Shown here: in pieces, positions 59,456-64,000 of the stretch
Layout of the letters: every line of letters begins with the position of its first letter
How positions within the stretch are numbered: position 1 is the stretch's first letter
Assembly: GCA_963662155.1 (NCBI GenBank)
Contig: OY759266.1
Span: 56,667,010 to 56,731,009, forward strand
From: Lamellibrachia columna
Taxonomy: Eukaryota > Annelida > Polychaeta > Sabellida > Siboglinidae
Length of the DNA stretch: 64,000 nucleotides
Direction of reading: 5' to 3'
Notes under the pieces: generated by a model
What the model saw: the letters and a program-made list of their open reading frames with translations, nothing else
Database searches by the model: none
Told to the model about the DNA's origin: nothing
Position numbers and translations under genes: made by a program

Positions 59456-60211
59456 TGCGGCGTACATGTTTTATCCGACTAGTCCAAGCAGACAGAATGC
59501 TTTCGGCTGTGACAGCTGGTCGAATGGTTCAGACAAAACTTGACAGACAGGCCCAAGACAGGGAGTTCCTATTGAACCTGGCAAAGTCCAAAGTGTCTGC
59601 CTTGGAATTACTAATACAGTCCATCTACAACCTGTCAGTCAATGATTAAATCAACTCCTACACTCTGCACCCATAGCATCTGTCAGTACACTGGCACCTC
59701 CAATGTAAACCACCAGCATGAAATCTACACCTATAGTCAAATGACTGCTTGGTCCTTATATCTGATTCTACTGCAGCAGATATTGGTGAAACTATCACAT
59801 TAAAGGGACTAACAGAAAGGCACTAACTAAAATGCTTTTTCGGTGTGTATATATAAGTTTAATATTGTATGTACTGTCAAAATAAACAAAAATTTTAAAT
59901 TTATTTATAGGTAAAATGAGATGTTTAATGCATCTAACTCACTAAAATTCGAAGTTAATGAGATGGGCAATCACATGATTTTGTGATGTCACTTGTGACA
60001 CGGGTTTACATTCACTGATTTCTTTGGTATGTTTCAATTTAGTTTCACTCGCGTTACTATGGCAGGTGATTACGATGTAAATTTTTCCGGAATAAAAAGT
60101 ATAATGTAACAATTTTGAACTGCTAGCGGAAAGTGATACCACAGAATCATCTTTGAATTTGGATCTTTCGGAGCAGCTTAGCAATGCCAGTAGCCTTTGA
60201 CTTCGAACTTA
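59456..60211. other. unique stretch, no gene recognised
   Basis: An 80-codon minus open frame at 59942-60184 reads RSKFKDDSVVSLSASSSKLL but has no family I recognise and ends at the hairpin element. Confidence 0.4.
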
Positions 60212-60526
60212 TTTACTTTCTGACTGAACCATGAAATCGACCACATAGAGCTGCCAATCTTCTCATATATCTACCATACGCATACACATGTGACGTGGTC
60301 AAACATTACTCTTACTTCCAAATAAAGATAAAACTTGCTATCTCCTATGTCTAGCTATGAGCTAGGCATAGAAGACATAGCTAGCTTTTGTTTGTGTTCT
60401 TTGTTATTGTTACATGGAGGTAAGAGTAATGTTTGACCACGTGACATGTGTATATGTATGGTAAATATATGAGGAGAAGTTTGGCAGCTCTAGGTGGTCG
60501 TTTTCATGGTTATGTTAGAAAGTAAA
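60212..60526. mobile_element. 315 bp hairpin (foldback/MITE-like) element
   Basis: The left arm begins tttactttctgactgaacca and the right arm ends ggttatgttagaaagtaaa. Arms of about 110 bp pair with scattered mismatches (for example gtggtcaaacattactctta against taagagtaatgtttgaccac). The short loop contains a second palindromic stretch (tatgtctagctatgagctag / gacatagctagc). No coding capacity. Confidence 0.88.
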
Positions 60527-62113
60527 CATCGCAATATTGGGAGTTGCGCTGACGGGTGGTGGTGATTTCGGCCCTCTGTGAATTCGGCCCATTCACTTTG
60601 GTGATTTCGGTGACTGAGGTGACACGCAAGAGCTACTCAGTTCTAGCCAGTAATGGGTTAGCCTTTACTTTAAGTACATCAAAGGGATGCCAAGTTTAAC
60701 TAGATACTGTTTTGTATACTGAGCAGGTGTGAATAAAAGACCATGCTTCAAATACAAAATGATCTGACGAAAAACACTGTATATGTAAATATGTATCAAA
60801 GACCATATGTAAGTGGCTCCGTTATATTCACAATACAATAATCAGTGATCACTGTCTGTATTTGATTTAATGAAAAAAAATCTGGGGAAAATTTCCCCTG
60901 GTGAGGGGATATAGTATTATAGGTTTTGGTATAATATATTATGATATGAATTTTAGGGAGACAATGAATTGTATAAGTTCTAATGATCGTCTCGCTGACT
61001 GCTTGTTAAAATGGAAAAAAATATAGCGCTGTATTTTATGCAAAAGGAAGAGAAAGCAATAAAAGCGGTTATACCGTAACAATTTCGGGTTAACGTGGAA
61101 CTAAATGCCTTGCTTCACGTTTGAAAACAACAGGTGAGCGATTTATCACTCGGCTGTTGTTAAATATGCCAAATTAATTTAGGTGAGCGATTTGTTAGGT
61201 TTTTTTACCATGTGGTGGCGCCACCATTTCCTATTCGGATTCTGTCGTTATGAAATTTTAATTGCTACTGGCGCTATGACTTTTGTACAATGAAATAAAT
61301 GCTTGCTTTAGTAAACCCCATTCAAAAAAAATGCAAACAAATTATTAAAACAGTTGTTTTGAGTGAATAACTTACGAATATTGAACGTCCGAACCATGTC
61401 GCGCGAGTCGAGCAAACCGGTGGAATTTAACCTATATTTATGGCAAGCCGTACAGACAATCTTTTTTCATTTTACCACATTGTTCCAATTATTTAAACTT
61501 TTTATAAAAACCAGGCTTGATATCTACCACACAAAGGGCTATTATTGTCACGTGCCCAAGAACGAAACACGCATCAGCAGACGCTCAATAATAATGTCTG
61601 GTAAGCGAAACCACCTCAAGGAGGTTGAGTAGTTTAATCCGGTTTAACTCACTGATCCGGTTTAGATTTTGTAGTGTGAACGATCCACGGAAGCGAAACC
61701 AGCTTCGCATCGGATTAAAACTGCTAGTGTGAACATTGTATAAGTTAATCTAATACTCAAGAAACTCCTTGTCAAGACGAACACTTGCAGACAGCGAGCG
61801 ATTTTAGCAGTTGAAGCGAACGATAAATCGCTCCCTAGATTATTGATTTGTGCGAGCAATAGTGAGCGAGCGATCGCTCGCCTCAAAAATGATGCCCTGT
61901 AAATCAATTAACAAATAATAGAATAGATATTATGCTTTATTCACAGTAAGACACATATTAAGCTTTATGTGCTCTGTAAACAATCGCTTGGGCCGAGATC
62001 ATATACCCATTGTACTCTGATGCTGAAGTTACCAGAGTTGCGGGCTGAACTCTCCAAAGAATGCTGTCTGAATTCACAGGGCCGAATCACCTGTATCCGC
62101 CCTGACAGCTCAC
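60527..62113. other. region with a possible start exon, otherwise unassigned
   Basis: Near 61376-61397 a CATG carries a start codon on both strands: minus MVRTFNI followed by a GTAAGT donor, and plus MSRESSKPVEFNLYLW. 61640-61880 is rich in small repeats (tagtgtgaac twice, agcgagcgat). No gene can be named. Confidence 0.3.
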
Positions 62114-62394
62114 TTCGATCCAAGGTGGACTGTGGTCATCGACGCGTGTGTCGTTGCCTGTGTTCTACGGATTGGTGGCATCAACATAGCGTCCACTACT
62201 GGGAATAATGTGGGCACATCATCCTCTTTCAAAGAGATTTTAGCACCCAGATAACCCAGGGCTGCCACCTTCTCTGGTCCAGATCGCAGTCGAAACAAGT
62301 TTTCTCGAAGCGAGCAAAGCCAGCTGTGCTTCGTCAGCTTGACGTTTGCTTTTTTAAAACAAAGCTGGCTCCGTAGGGAATTTAAACCAACCAC
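62114..62394 (-). other. unassigned open segment, possible exon or repeat relic
   Basis: The minus strand is open over about 94 codons (RENLFRLRSGPEKVAALGYL, ISLKEDDVPTLFPVVDAM) and ends near a GTGAGC donor-like word at 62113. I recognise no family, and a plus-strand frame overlaps it. It could be an upstream exon of a minus gene or decayed mobile DNA. Confidence 0.25.
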
Positions 62395-63645
62395 ATGTTA
62401 CTATACTTGCTTACTACTGTTTACATTACAGTCGAATGCCACACAATAAACCATTCTGACATTCGCTTCTAAACAACCGCTATCGCTGTTAACGGTACGG
62501 TGAATGAATGGAAAGTCTCAGTCTTTAGCACTTCCTATTCATAAGTGATGTCACGTCGAAGTTTGCCGATAAGCGTGGGGAAAATATGCCGGTAGAACAG
62601 AGAATTATTTGGAATTATTAATTAACTGAATTTTAATAAATTTTTCAGTGTTGTGGAAATTAAAATATACTACAAGATGTAATATAATTTCAAGCAATCA
62701 TTGTTTTTATTCCTAAGTCTAATGTTTCTGTCAGTAGTGACACCCAAGTATCATTTGTTGACAGCCATTGTCACCAACAGCTATAGTGCAAGTCTAATGT
62801 GTCTGTCAGTAGTGACATCCAAGTCTCATTTGTTGACAGCCATGTCACCAAAACCAATGTGTCTGTCAATAATACTCATGTCACCAGCACAGGTCATTAG
62901 TGTGACCTCTGCCTGTAGGCATTACCAGGAACAACAGGTTGTATCCAGACACTAGAAACATGAGTATGTAGCAGCTGCCTGGGTATGATTAGCATTACAT
63001 ACAATTTAAAAGGAACATAATTATCTGACAAATAATTAAATTGTATATCCTGTTTCCAGTCCGGGCATCCATTGTTTTACAGCATCATTGTTAAAACAGC
63101 TGTATAGAAATTAGACATAGCTACAAAGCAATAACTGCCTCCGACAGATATTGTAGGAACGGGGTATAGCGCCTGGCAGCTGACATGTGTGCCCTACTTG
63201 GGTGGTAGTGGTGGAGTCTGACAGCAGGATTTACTGGCCCATTACACTCATGTCATTACAGAGGGGGATCTTCTCAAGGGATCTTCTCAAAGGCGAATGG
63301 ACTAGATACATACATTATATATATACACGTGAACATACCCATTAATTTAATGCCACAATACTACCTGCATTAATTACATTTAATTATTCCTGGGATGACC
63401 CCCATTGCCTATAATATGTACCTGACATAATTTCCAATTGTGTAGCAATTTTCATACAACCCCTGCCAACCAGTCACAGCACCTGTCAATCACTCTGTGG
63501 GCTGGTAGTGTGTGGGGGGGGGTGCAAAAGGCTGTGCAAATACAATTTGTGATTCACCCTTGTGATTCAATTTAAATTGTACTGTAACTGTTTATACATT
63601 TTATTAACATGTATTAACACAATTGTTACTGTGATTCATGTGAAG
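62395..63645. other. unique stretch with short direct repeats
   Basis: 62720-62880 contains three loose copies of aatgtgtctgtcagtagtga followed by catttgttgacagcca. Nothing coding is recognised. Confidence 0.5.
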
Positions 63646-63770
63646 GTAATGAAACCACTGAATCAATGTGTTGATGTGTGCGCTAGTCTGGCCTACATAG
63701 TTCAAGGTCAACCACAAGGGGACCAGGCTGACTCAGCTGTCAATCAAATCATTACTGACATTAGCAACTT
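63646..63770 (+). other. possible plus-strand exon, unassigned
   Basis: Between tgtgaag| and |gtaaag, 125 nt are open and read VMKPLNQCVDVCASLAYIVQ then GQPQGDQADSAVNQIITDIS. The composition (Ala, Gln, Ile, Val in helical spacing, few low-complexity residues) looks like real protein. The spacing is loosely reminiscent of alpha-helical rod domains such as talin, but I cannot assign it. The acceptor lacks a strong pyrimidine tract. Confidence 0.3.
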
Positions 63771-64000
63771 GTAAAGATGGCTGGATCATGTCCACCATGT
63801 GGCGCCACTGGTTATGCCGCCAACTCAGGCCTGGGGAAAGATAATTAATTTAGTTTACTTCTGCATTTATGGTAGACATAATTATTATAGCGCTTTTAAC
63901 GCAGTACCACCTTTTGGGGATTTCTTGCATACTAAAAAAATCAGTTTACATAAAACAAAAGGGCATATTTGCAGGCTTCAACCCATTTGGCTATTATGTG
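63771..64000. other. window end, nothing recognised
   Basis: attattatagcgctttta near 63880 resembles the 3' tail word of SINE/LINE elements; no more can be said. Confidence 0.3.

Overview
This window is animal nuclear DNA, not prokaryotic. It has spliced exons with GT-AG borders, long introns, very long dinucleotide tracts, dozens of minisatellites, broken non-LTR retrotransposons, a tRNA-headed SINE and small inverted-repeat elements. The host is an invertebrate metazoan. The intact metazoan-type WAPL domain and the elements carrying internal minisatellites (a style known from bivalves and other molluscs) make a lophotrochozoan, perhaps a mollusc, my best guess, but this is not provable from the window.

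The one gene I can name is WAPL (wings apart-like, the cohesin release factor) on the minus strand. Fourteen exons between 53136 and 35470 join with matching splice phase at every junction and give 1974 nt (658 codons) covering the conserved C-terminal WAPL domain. A probable short last exon lies at 32553-32597. The N-terminal part of the protein was not found and probably lies to the right, partly or wholly outside the window.

Layout: 1-23.5 kb has no recognisable gene. It is a succession of private minisatellites (49, 46, 28/84, 73/511, 75 bp units), microsatellites, CpG-rich unique stretches and two retrotransposon relics. 23-29.5 kb holds two copies of one CR1-like LINE (minus), a 694 bp element with perfect 72 bp inverted repeats, and a plus-strand retroelement tail whose arginine-rich coding segment has swollen into a 1.8 kb purine-rich array. 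29.5-53.1 kb is the WAPL gene; most of its larger introns carry their own tandem array. 53.1-64 kb holds repeats, an array-bearing dispersed element with a LINE nested inside it, a hairpin element, and two or three unassigned candidate exons.

The observation I rate highest is in the WAPL intron at 45690-46221. The 39 bp repeat unit there is a copy of the end of the neighbouring WAPL exon plus its 5' splice site, amplified about 13 times, so the intron is filled with decoy exon ends and donor sites. Other WAPL introns have arrays starting within about 4-12 bp of an acceptor. Together with arrays born in a SINE tail and in a retroelement ORF, this points to a genome in which tandem duplication repeatedly captures functional boundaries.
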